NCBI GenBank assembly: GCA_046047495.1
Contig: JBJOHV010000077.1
Location: forward strand, 1 to 7,829
DNA: 7,829 bases
Direction: 5' to 3'
Origin: NORP240 sp046047495
Lineage (GTDB): Bacteria; Pseudomonadota; Gammaproteobacteria; Pseudomonadales; Pseudohongiellaceae
Below the pieces are notes generated by a model that ran no database searches, was not told the origin of the DNA, and saw only the letters and a list, made by a program, of their open reading frames with translations. A program made the translations under genes and the position numbers. Shown here piece by piece: positions 1-5,684 of this stretch. The number at the start of each line of letters is the position of its first letter. The stretch's first letter is position 1.

Positions 1-50
1 GTTTGAATGCAAATGTGACAAATGCTCCGACCCCGGTGGTGTTGTTGCTG

Positions 51-80
51 TCAACCAGACAACCCCTATCGGCATCTAAG
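51..80 (+). promoter_or_regulatory. Possible ECF-type promoter upstream of the sigma factor gene
   Basis: A CAACC element at 52-56 is followed, 18 bases later, by TCTAA at 75-79. This resembles the 'AAC' -35 core and 'TCT' -10 core of many ECF sigma promoters, although the spacing is about one base longer than in the RpoE consensus. It lies about 33 bases before the GTG start of the sigma gene, where an autoregulated promoter would be expected. The match is short and found by eye, so it is only a candidate. The rest of 1-112 holds no gene that I can support. Confidence 0.25.
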
Positions 81-112
81 TTCACAAAGACAGTTCCCGG
101 GCAGGAAACACA

Positions 113-709
113 GTGTTGGCGGAGACCGAAGACGAATTGATCCGGGCGGCCCGGGACGGCAATTTTGCCGCCTTCGGGCGCCTGGTGAGACCCCTGGAAC
201 GGCAGATGCTGTCCCTGGCGGCCGGTATCGCCAGGGACCGGGACGAGGCCAATGACATTTACCAGGATGCCCTGCTGGCGGCCTTCCGCGGCATGGCGAC
301 CTTCAAGATGGAGAGTCGCTTCAGCACCTGGTTGCACCGCATTGTGGTGAACACGGCCCTGTCCCGCAAGCGCAAGCTGAAACGCATCTGGCGGCAGCTG
401 TCGACCCTGCAACAGGAGGCTGGCCCGGAGGAACAGTATTGCTCCGACAGCCAGCAGCCGGAGCAAACACTGCTGAATGCCGAATTGAACCGGCAGCTCA
501 CCCGGGCGCTGACCACATTGACAGAAAAGGAGCGGTTGGCCTTCGTGCTGTGCCACCAGCAGGAATACAAGTTGCGGGAAGCAGCGGAGATGATGGACTG
601 CAGCGAAAACTCCATCAAAACCTTTCTATTCCGCGCCCGGGCCAAATTGAGAGAGCAACTGCAACCCTATTACCGACAACATCAGGCACACCAGGATCAG
701 AAGTTATGA
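113..709 (+). CDS. ECF-type RNA polymerase sigma factor (sigma-70 family)
   Basis: A 198-residue protein with the two-domain plan of extracytoplasmic-function sigma factors, which direct core RNA polymerase to a small regulon. Sigma region 2 spans about residues 15-88: the core-binding stretch DEANDIYQDALLAAF is at 44-58 and the -10-recognition helix with FSTWLHRIVVNTA is at 70-82, followed by a basic run (RKRKLKR). A linker at about 95-122 leads to sigma region 4 (about 125-183), with a helix-turn-helix around YKLREAAEMMDCSENSIK (152-169). The length is usual for the family, and there is no C-terminal extension. I chose the GTG at 113 because AGGA (103-106) sits six bases upstream. The stop codon overlaps the next gene's ATG (ATGA, 706-709), which implies translational coupling to the putative anti-sigma factor. 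The family is clear; the ECF subgroup and target genes are not. Confidence 0.93.
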   Translation: MLAETEDELIRAARDGNFAAFGRLVRPLERQMLSLAAGIARDRDEANDIYQDALLAAFRGMATFKMESRFSTWLHRIVVNTALSRKRKLKRIWRQLSTLQQEAGPEEQYCSDSQQPEQTLLNAELNRQLTRALTTLTEKERLAFVLCHQQEYKLREAAEMMDCSENSIKTFLFRARAKLREQLQPYYRQHQAHQDQKL

Positions 710-1662
710 GCACTGAACACGATCAGGCAATGCTGGAACAGCGGGTCTTTCGCTACCTGTATGACGACCTGACGGCGGACGAGCGACGCCGCTTCGATAC
801 GGAACTGGCCCACAATCCTGCCCTGCAGGCCGTCCTGGACGCGGAACGGCAACTGGATGCCCTGCTGCCCCGGGGCATGGGTCCGGTCCTGGATAGCGGG
901 CGGGTGCAGGGCAATTTCGCCGCCGTGTTGGGTCGGGTACATCAGCAATCCCCGACCGCCATGTCCTGGCGGGATCAGTTTGCCTGGCTGCTGCGCAGCC
1001 CCGCCCTGCTGTCGGCCCAGACCCTGGCCCTGGCGTTCGCCTTCGGCCTGGGTCTGCAGCTGAACACCGCCACGCCGCCATCTGCCGATACGGCCGGCCT
1101 GTCACCCCTGGACCTGGTGGATGAGGGGGATTACGAAATCTATCAGATGGAAATCAACAGCTTCGACGCCGGGACCGGTGCCATCGATCTCAGTTTTTCC
1201 CTGGCCTCCGACTCCCGTTTCGTCGGCAATGTGGCGGATGCCGGCGTGCGCGCCCTCATCGATGTGGCCCTGCGCAACGATATCGATGACGAGGCGCGCC
1301 TGGACTCGGTCGAGGTGCTGCAATACGCCCTGCAGGACAGCCCGGGATCGCGTCAGGCGCCGGCGGGCCTGCTCCATGCCCTGGCCAATGATCTCAATCC
1401 CGGGGTGCGTTATGACGCCGCCACCACCCTCACGAACTATGCCAATCAAGAAAGTGTACGTGGCGCCTTGCGTCAGGCCCTGCTGGAAGACACCAACCCC
1501 GGTGTGCGAATGTTGGCCTTCGACACCCTGGCCGAGGAACCCGATGCACTGACCATTGACGTATTCCGCCAGCGCATGGTGGCGGACAGCAACGATTACA
1601 TTCGCAACCGCGCCCGCTCCATCGTGGATACGGCGGACGGTGGCATACCCCGGCTGTATTAG
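706..1662 (+). CDS. Putative zinc-free anti-sigma factor with a TM helix and periplasmic HEAT repeats
   Basis: 318 residues. The N-terminal part (about 8-55: FRYLYDDLTADERRRF, then AHNPALQAVLDAERQLDALL) follows the helical pattern of anti-sigma domains, but the whole protein has no cysteine, so the usual HxxxCxxC zinc site is absent. One hydrophobic segment (about 98-119) follows R97 and is followed by acidic sequence, so the N-terminus should be cytoplasmic and residues 120-318 periplasmic. The periplasmic part contains HEAT-like helical repeats about 33-37 residues apart, marked by NPGVR at 231-235 and 264-268, with weaker copies near 191-198 and 296-300. The start at 706 overlaps the sigma stop (ATGA) and has AGGA at 693-696. 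An in-frame open stretch reaches back to 439 but lies inside the sigma gene. I infer that the protein holds the sigma factor at the membrane and releases it on a signal. A general HEAT-repeat membrane protein is the alternative. Confidence 0.75.
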   Translation: MSTEHDQAMLEQRVFRYLYDDLTADERRRFDTELAHNPALQAVLDAERQLDALLPRGMGPVLDSGRVQGNFAAVLGRVHQQSPTAMSWRDQFAWLLRSPALLSAQTLALAFAFGLGLQLNTATPPSADTAGLSPLDLVDEGDYEIYQMEINSFDAGTGAIDLSFSLASDSRFVGNVADAGVRALIDVALRNDIDDEARLDSVEVLQYALQDSPGSRQAPAGLLHALANDLNPGVRYDAATTLTNYANQESVRGALRQALLEDTNPGVRMLAFDTLAEEPDALTIDVFRQRMVADSNDYIRNRARSIVDTADGGIPRLY

Positions 1663-1680
1663 CCCCTGGAGATTTCACCC

Positions 1681-2760
1681 ATGAAAACGTTCACCCTCTG
1701 CACACTGACCTCCCTGGCCATCTGCCTGCCCCTGGGCGCCCTGGGTGCCAGCGGCGACCTGGAGCGGGAATTCGCCATCGGACCCGGCGGCAGCCTGGTA
1801 CTGGAAGCCGATGCCGGCTATGTGGAAGTCACCACCTGGAACGAGCCGCGGGTGCGCGTGGTGGTGCAGAACCCGGACAACATGGAATTGGAATTTGAAG
1901 AGAGCGGCAACCGGCTGCTGGTGACGGCGGAAATCGAAGGCCGCTGGTCCGGACGCCGGGCCGGGTTCCGCTTTCAGGTACCGGCACAATTCAATCTGGA
2001 TCTGGAGACCTCCGGTGGCTCCATCGAGATCAGCGACCTGGAGGGTGACATCGACGCCGAAACCAGCGGCGGCAGCATTACCATCGGCAACATCAGTAAC
2101 GGGTCGGTGAATGCCGACACAGCGGGCGGCAGCATCACCATCGGCGATGTCAGTGGCGACGTCAACGCCGACACGGCAGGCGGCAGTATCACCGTCGGCC
2201 AGGTCGGCGGTGATGCAGAACTGGATACCGCCGGAGGCAGCATTCGCGCCGGCTATGTGAACGGCACCCTGGAGGCCGATACAGCTGGCGGGTCCATTCG
2301 CGTGGAAGGCGGCCAGCTTGGGGTCATCGCCAGTACGGCCGGTGGCAGCATCACGGTGCAACGCAGTGGCGGACCGGTCCAGGCGGAGACCGCCGGTGGC
2401 AGCATCAGCCTCGGCAAGGTGAGCGGGGCCATTCGCGCCAGCACCAGCGGCGGCAGCATCAGTGCCGAACTGACCAGCCTGGATGCCGGCGTCAGCGGCC
2501 AGGTCGACCTGGAAACCGCCGGTGGGGATCTGGAACTGACCCTGCCTGCCACACATCAGGCCAGTATCGACGCCTCCATCGAGGTGTCCCGTCGCGCCCG
2601 GGGCGATTACCGGATTTACACCGACTTCCCCCTCACGATCCAGGGCGAGGATGACCGGGAGGTGACCGCCGAAGGTGATATCAATGGCGGCGGCGATCGC
2701 ATCCGCCTGCGCACGGTCAATGGTGACATTCGTATCACGCGCGGCAATCCTAACTTATAA
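1681..2760 (+). CDS. Exported DUF4097-type beta-strand repeat protein
   Basis: 359 residues. A signal peptide covers about residues 1-23 (K2, a hydrophobic core, cleavage near LGA/SG). C15 lies inside the hydrophobic core and does not form a convincing lipobox, and there is no C-terminal anchor, so the mature protein is probably periplasmic or secreted. After an N-terminal beta region (about 25-110), residues 111-279 form eight consecutive coils of about 18 residues and one of 24, each beginning [ST]-x-GGSI/GGS-type (for example TAGGSITIG). A further turn at 280 (AGGDLELTL) and a tail to 359 complete it. This is the pattern of DUF4097 'adhesin-like' beta-solenoid proteins, whose function is generally unknown. 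The gene follows the anti-sigma gene by 18 bases, with GGAG at 1668-1671, so it is probably cotranscribed. A structural, adhesive or signal-sensing role is inference only. Confidence 0.85.
   Translation: MKTFTLCTLTSLAICLPLGALGASGDLEREFAIGPGGSLVLEADAGYVEVTTWNEPRVRVVVQNPDNMELEFEESGNRLLVTAEIEGRWSGRRAGFRFQVPAQFNLDLETSGGSIEISDLEGDIDAETSGGSITIGNISNGSVNADTAGGSITIGDVSGDVNADTAGGSITVGQVGGDAELDTAGGSIRAGYVNGTLEADTAGGSIRVEGGQLGVIASTAGGSITVQRSGGPVQAETAGGSISLGKVSGAIRASTSGGSISAELTSLDAGVSGQVDLETAGGDLELTLPATHQASIDASIEVSRRARGDYRIYTDFPLTIQGEDDREVTAEGDINGGGDRIRLRTVNGDIRITRGNPNL
2011..2517 (+). repeat. Tandem coding repeat, 54-base unit, inside the DUF4097 gene
   Basis: Eight units of about 54 bases (one of 57) and a last one of 72 encode the GGSI coils; unit starts in protein numbering are 111, 129, 148, 166, 184, 202, 220, 238 and 256. 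The peptide GGSI recurs in every unit, but its codons differ freely between units (GGC, GGT, GGA, GGG; AGC, AGT, TCC; ATT, ATC). The array therefore looks like an old duplication held by selection on the protein, not a recent DNA expansion. One unit has a one-residue insertion (129-147) and the last has six extra residues. Confidence 0.9.
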
Positions 2761-2761
2761 T
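2756..2761 (+). promoter_or_regulatory. Candidate sigma-70 -10 box (TATAAT) for the sugar-nucleotide genes
   Basis: A perfect TATAAT overlaps the stop codon of the DUF4097 gene. It would start transcription near 2768, about 29 bases before the dehydrogenase GTG. No good -35 hexamer is found at 16-18 bases: the nearest TTGACA-like string, GTGACA at 2723-2728, is 27 bases away. It is therefore only a candidate, and read-through from the upstream operon is equally possible. Confidence 0.3.
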
Positions 2762-2790
2762 CCCCCCCTCAGTGGTTATCGGGATGGGGA
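2761..2790 (+). promoter_or_regulatory. Hairpin that would mask the dehydrogenase ribosome binding site
   Basis: TCCCC (2761-2765) can pair with GGGGA (2786-2790), and CCC (2766-2768) with GGG (2781-2783), across a two-base AT bulge and a 12-base loop. The GGGGA arm is also the best Shine-Dalgarno match, six bases before the GTG at 2797. The structure could therefore limit translation initiation. It is not followed by a T-run, so it is not a typical intrinsic terminator. No function is shown. Confidence 0.35.
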
Positions 2791-2796
2791 TATCAC

Positions 2797-4068
2797 GTGG
2801 ACGTCAAACAAGGCAGGATAGCCGTCATCGGCCTGGGCTATGTCGGCCTGCCGCTATTGATCGAATTCGGCAAACACTTTCCGTGCATCGGCTTCGACAT
2901 CCAGGAACGCCGGGTCCGTGAACTGCGGGCCAGCCAGGATGTCACCCGGGAGATGTCCCCGGCGGATCTGCAGGCCAGCACCGTCCGCTATACCACGGAT
3001 ATCGATGACCTGGCGGACTGCAACGTCTACATCGTCACCGTCCCCACCCCCATAGATCAACAGAAAAGACCCAATCTGGATCCTCTGCGCAGCGCCAGCA
3101 CCCTGGTTGGCAAGGTGCTCGCCAGGGGCGATGTGGTGATCTACGAGTCCACCGTCTACCCGGGGGCCACGGAGGAGATCTGCGTGCCGATTCTGGAGCG
3201 GGAATCTGGCCTCACGTTCAATGAGGACTTCTTCGCCGGTTACAGTCCGGAGCGCATCAATCCCGGTGACAAACAACACCGCATCCATTCCATCGTTAAA
3301 GTAACGTCCGGCTCCACACCGGAGGTGGCGGATTTCGTGGACGGCCTCTATGGCACCATCGTCCAGGCGGGCACCCACAAGGTGAGCAGCATCAAGGTGG
3401 CCGAAGCCGCCAAGGTGATCGAAAACACCCAGCGCGACCTCAACATCGCCCTCATCAACGAGCTGAGCATCATTTTCGAGAAACTGGGCATCGATACCGA
3501 GGAAGTGCTGCAGGCGGCCGGCACCAAATGGAACTTCCTGCCGTTTCGCCCGGGCCTGGTGGGCGGCCACTGCATCAGCGTGGATCCCTATTACCTGACC
3601 CACAAGTCCCAGGAAATCGGCTACCACCCGGATGTCATCCTGGCCGGTCGCCGCATCAATGACGGCATGGGCCCCTACATCGCCGAGCGGGTGGTGAAAC
3701 TGCTGACCCGGCAACGCATCCACGTGGTGGATTCGCGCATTCTGGTCCTGGGTCTGGCCTTCAAGGAGAATTGCCCGGACCTGCGCAATACCCGGGTGGT
3801 GGATGTGATCAGTGGCCTGCAATCCTTCAATGCCCATGTGGATGTCCACGACCCCTGGGCCGATCCGGACGAGGCAGCCCATGAATACGGGCTCCAACTG
3901 GTTACTGCGCCCGAGACCGGCAGTTATGACGCAATCGTGGTGGCCGTAGCCCATGCCTGCTTCAAGGACATGGGTTACGATGCCATTCGGGCATTCGGCA
4001 AGCCCCGCAGCATCATCTTTGACGTGAAGTACATACTGCCGCCCCGGGATGGGGTCTATCGGTTGTGA
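2797..4068 (+). CDS. tviB: UDP-N-acetyl-D-glucosamine 6-dehydrogenase (TviB/VipA type)
   Basis: A 423-residue nucleotide-sugar dehydrogenase, the usual length for the TviB/VipA/WbpA group. These cytoplasmic enzymes oxidise UDP-GlcNAc with two NAD+ to UDP-GlcNAcA for surface polysaccharides. The NAD-binding Rossmann motif GLGYVGLP is at 12-19, with an acidic D at the end of the second strand (GFDIQ). TVPTPI, YESTVYPGATEE, AGYSPERINPGDK and VAEAAKVIENTQRDLNIALINE follow. The catalytic cysteine is C259 in GGHCISVDPYYLTHK, and the C-terminal UDP-binding domain carries LGLAFKENCPDLRNTRVVD. This motif set fits TviB better than UDP-glucose dehydrogenase. The GTG start has GGGGA six bases upstream, and no in-frame ATG lies nearby. 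The stop overlaps the epimerase start (GTGA), so the two are coupled. UDP-ManNAc dehydrogenase activity is a less likely alternative; the substrate is not proven by sequence. Confidence 0.92.
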   Translation: MDVKQGRIAVIGLGYVGLPLLIEFGKHFPCIGFDIQERRVRELRASQDVTREMSPADLQASTVRYTTDIDDLADCNVYIVTVPTPIDQQKRPNLDPLRSASTLVGKVLARGDVVIYESTVYPGATEEICVPILERESGLTFNEDFFAGYSPERINPGDKQHRIHSIVKVTSGSTPEVADFVDGLYGTIVQAGTHKVSSIKVAEAAKVIENTQRDLNIALINELSIIFEKLGIDTEEVLQAAGTKWNFLPFRPGLVGGHCISVDPYYLTHKSQEIGYHPDVILAGRRINDGMGPYIAERVVKLLTRQRIHVVDSRILVLGLAFKENCPDLRNTRVVDVISGLQSFNAHVDVHDPWADPDEAAHEYGLQLVTAPETGSYDAIVVAVAHACFKDMGYDAIRAFGKPRSIIFDVKYILPPRDGVYRL

Positions 4069-5066
4069 AAAGCGGCAGCGGTGGCGGCATACTGGTAACC
4101 GGTGGAGCCGGTTACATCGGCAGTCATGTGGTAAAGCAGCTGGGCCAGCGGGGCGAGTCGGTGGTGGTGCTGGACAATCTCAGCACGGGTTTAGCCGATG
4201 CGGTCCTGCACGGTGAACTGGTGGTGGGTGACAGCGGTGACAGCCAGCTGGTGAGTCGCCTGCTGCAGGAACACCAAATCGACACGGTGCTGCATTTTGC
4301 GGCCCATACCATCGTTCCGGAATCGGTCGCCAACCCACTGAAGTACTACGCCAACAACACCTGTGCCACCCGCAACCTGCTGGCCTGCTGCCAGGCGGCC
4401 GGGGTAAAGCAATTCATCTTCTCCTCCACCGCCGCAGTGTATGGAATACTGGAGACCGGCATCGCCACCGAGGCCACGCCTACACGCCCCATCAATCCCT
4501 ATGGGAGATCCAAACTGATGAGCGAAGCCATGCTGCAGGATCTGTGCGCGGCGACCGACCTGCGGGCGGTGATTTTGCGTTATTTCAACGTGGCGGGCAG
4601 CGACCCCGAGGGCCGCATCGGCCAATCCACCGCTAACGCCACCCTGCTGATCAAGGTGGCCTGCGAGGTGGCGCTGGGCAGACGACCCCGTCTCCAGGTT
4701 TTCGGCACCGACTATCCGACACCGGACGGCACCGGCATACGGGACTACATCCATGTGGAGGACCTGGCGGCCGCCCATCTGGCCGCATTGGATTACCTGC
4801 GCGAGGGCGGTGATACCAGGGTGCTGAATTGCGGCTACGGCCACGGTTACAGCGTGCGGGAGGTGATCGCCGCGGTGGAACGGGTCCATGGCGCGGCACT
4901 GCCGGTGAGCTATTGCGAACGCCGGGCCGGGGATCCACCGGTGCTGGTGGCCAACGTGGATGCCCTCCATGTCTGCCTGTCCTGGCAAGCCCGTTTCGAT
5001 GACCTGGACACCATCGTGCGCACGTCCCTGGCCTGGGAAAAACACCTGCTGACCGTCGGCCACTGA
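4065..5066 (+). CDS. galE: UDP-glucose/UDP-hexose 4-epimerase (GalE type)
   Basis: A 333-residue extended short-chain dehydrogenase/reductase, close to the 338 of E. coli GalE, which interconverts UDP-Glc and UDP-Gal through an NAD-bound 4-keto intermediate. Visible motifs are GGAGYIGSH (13-21, NAD binding), D37-N38-L39-S40-T41-G42, HFAA, FSSTAAVYG with catalytic T122, the YxxxK pair Y146/K150, RYFNVAGSDPEGRIGQS from 172, and DGTGIRDYIHVEDL from 221. By hand alignment the residue matching the E. coli gatekeeper Y299 is L294, so N-acetylated or larger substrates may fit. The GTG start overlaps the dehydrogenase stop, with GGGG at 4051-4054. Next to a TviB-type dehydrogenase, a role in making UDP-GalNAcA (as the Vi-antigen TviB/TviC pair does) is plausible, but ordinary galactose supply is equally possible. 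Confidence 0.9.
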   Translation: MKSGSGGGILVTGGAGYIGSHVVKQLGQRGESVVVLDNLSTGLADAVLHGELVVGDSGDSQLVSRLLQEHQIDTVLHFAAHTIVPESVANPLKYYANNTCATRNLLACCQAAGVKQFIFSSTAAVYGILETGIATEATPTRPINPYGRSKLMSEAMLQDLCAATDLRAVILRYFNVAGSDPEGRIGQSTANATLLIKVACEVALGRRPRLQVFGTDYPTPDGTGIRDYIHVEDLAAAHLAALDYLREGGDTRVLNCGYGHGYSVREVIAAVERVHGAALPVSYCERRAGDPPVLVANVDALHVCLSWQARFDDLDTIVRTSLAWEKHLLTVGH

Positions 5067-5153
5067 GCCGGCTGCAAATCCGGTCGCCAACCTGATTGAA
5101 CCGGCCCTCCGTTGCCGGCGTATCCCTGCGAAGCACTCAGCGGGGAAAAATCC

Positions 5154-5684
5154 ATGAAGTCAGCCCAGGCATGCGCAATCCTTCTATTGGCCATGAGTTT
5201 GCATTCCTGCACCACTGTGTCTGTGCAGGACTACCAGGAGCGCCAGCCTCGCCTGGTCATGGAGACCTTTTTCGATGGCCGCCTGGGCGCCCAGGGGGTA
5301 GTGAAGGATTTCCGCGGCCGGGTGATTCGCAGTTTCACGGCCGACATACAGGCCTACTGGCGAGAGGGTGTAGGCACCCTGGAGGAGGATTTTGTGTTCG
5401 ACGACGGGGAACAGCAGCGTCGGGTGTGGACCCTGCGCCCCGCCGGCACTGGCGGCTACACCGGCACGGCAGGCGACGTGGTGGGTGAGGCCGAGGTGTC
5501 GGTGGCGGGCAACAGCGTGTTTCTCGATTATGTGCTGCGCATCCCCTATGGCGACGGCAGCCTGGATGTGCGCATCGATGACCGCATGTACCTGGTGTCT
5601 CCGGAATTACTCATCAACGAATCGGTGATGCGCAAATTCGGAGTCAAGGTTGGGGAAATTCTCCTGACCATTTATCGGGAATAA
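5154..5684 (+). CDS. DUF3833 family outer-membrane lipoprotein
   Basis: 176 residues. It begins with a lipoprotein signal peptide: K2, a hydrophobic stretch, and lipobox L16-H17-S18-C19, with histidine at -2 slightly unusual. Residue +2 is threonine, not aspartate, so Lol sorting to the outer membrane is expected. The mature part matches the DUF3833 pattern: FFDGRLGAQGVVKDFRGRV (39-57), LEEDFVFDDGEQQRRVW (76-92), GDVVGEA (108-114), DDRMYL (142-147), LLINESVMRKFGVKVGEI (152-169). The family's function is unknown. I chose ATG 5154 because it places the signal peptide correctly and has GGGGAAA (5142-5148) upstream; an in-frame TTG at 5112 would bury the signal. It follows galE after an 87-base gap with no clear promoter or terminator, and its stop abuts that of the opposing hydrolase gene. 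Confidence 0.85.
   Translation: MKSAQACAILLLAMSLHSCTTVSVQDYQERQPRLVMETFFDGRLGAQGVVKDFRGRVIRSFTADIQAYWREGVGTLEEDFVFDDGEQQRRVWTLRPAGTGGYTGTAGDVVGEAEVSVAGNSVFLDYVLRIPYGDGSLDVRIDDRMYLVSPELLINESVMRKFGVKVGEILLTIYRE

Noticed and set aside
22..255. Small plus-strand open frame before and into the sigma gene
   Set aside because: It overlaps the well-supported sigma factor in another frame, is rich in C/R/P/G as expected of an off-frame reading, and has no recognisable domain.
439..705. In-frame upstream extension of the anti-sigma-like gene
   Set aside because: It lies inside the sigma region 4 coding sequence; the ATG at 706 has its own AGGA and the usual ATGA coupling.
2011..2517. Regular 54-base repeats as a CRISPR or minisatellite
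   Set aside because: There are no conserved repeats with unique spacers; the units are in frame and conserved at the protein level inside a coding gene.
1675..2556. Minus-strand open frame of 293 codons opposite the DUF4097 gene
   Set aside because: It is a mirror of the GC-rich repeat coding sequence. Its alanine/glycine-rich periodicity comes from the repeats on the plus strand, and the plus-strand protein has a signal peptide and a known fold pattern.
2761..2790. Hairpin as an intrinsic terminator after the DUF4097 gene
   Set aside because: No T-run follows the stem, the loop is large, the stem is bulged, and its 3' arm carries the next gene's ribosome binding site.
2854..3954. Minus-strand open frame of 366 codons opposite the dehydrogenase gene
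   Set aside because: The plus strand carries all dehydrogenase motifs; the mirror reading is a common effect of high GC at third positions.
4191..5090. Minus-strand open frame of 299 codons opposite galE
   Set aside because: Same reason: complete GalE motifs on the plus strand and no recognisable domain in the mirror frame.
5112..5153. Earlier TTG start for the DUF3833 lipoprotein
   Set aside because: It would put 14 extra residues before the lipoprotein signal sequence; ATG at 5154 has a good ribosome binding site and a properly placed lipobox.
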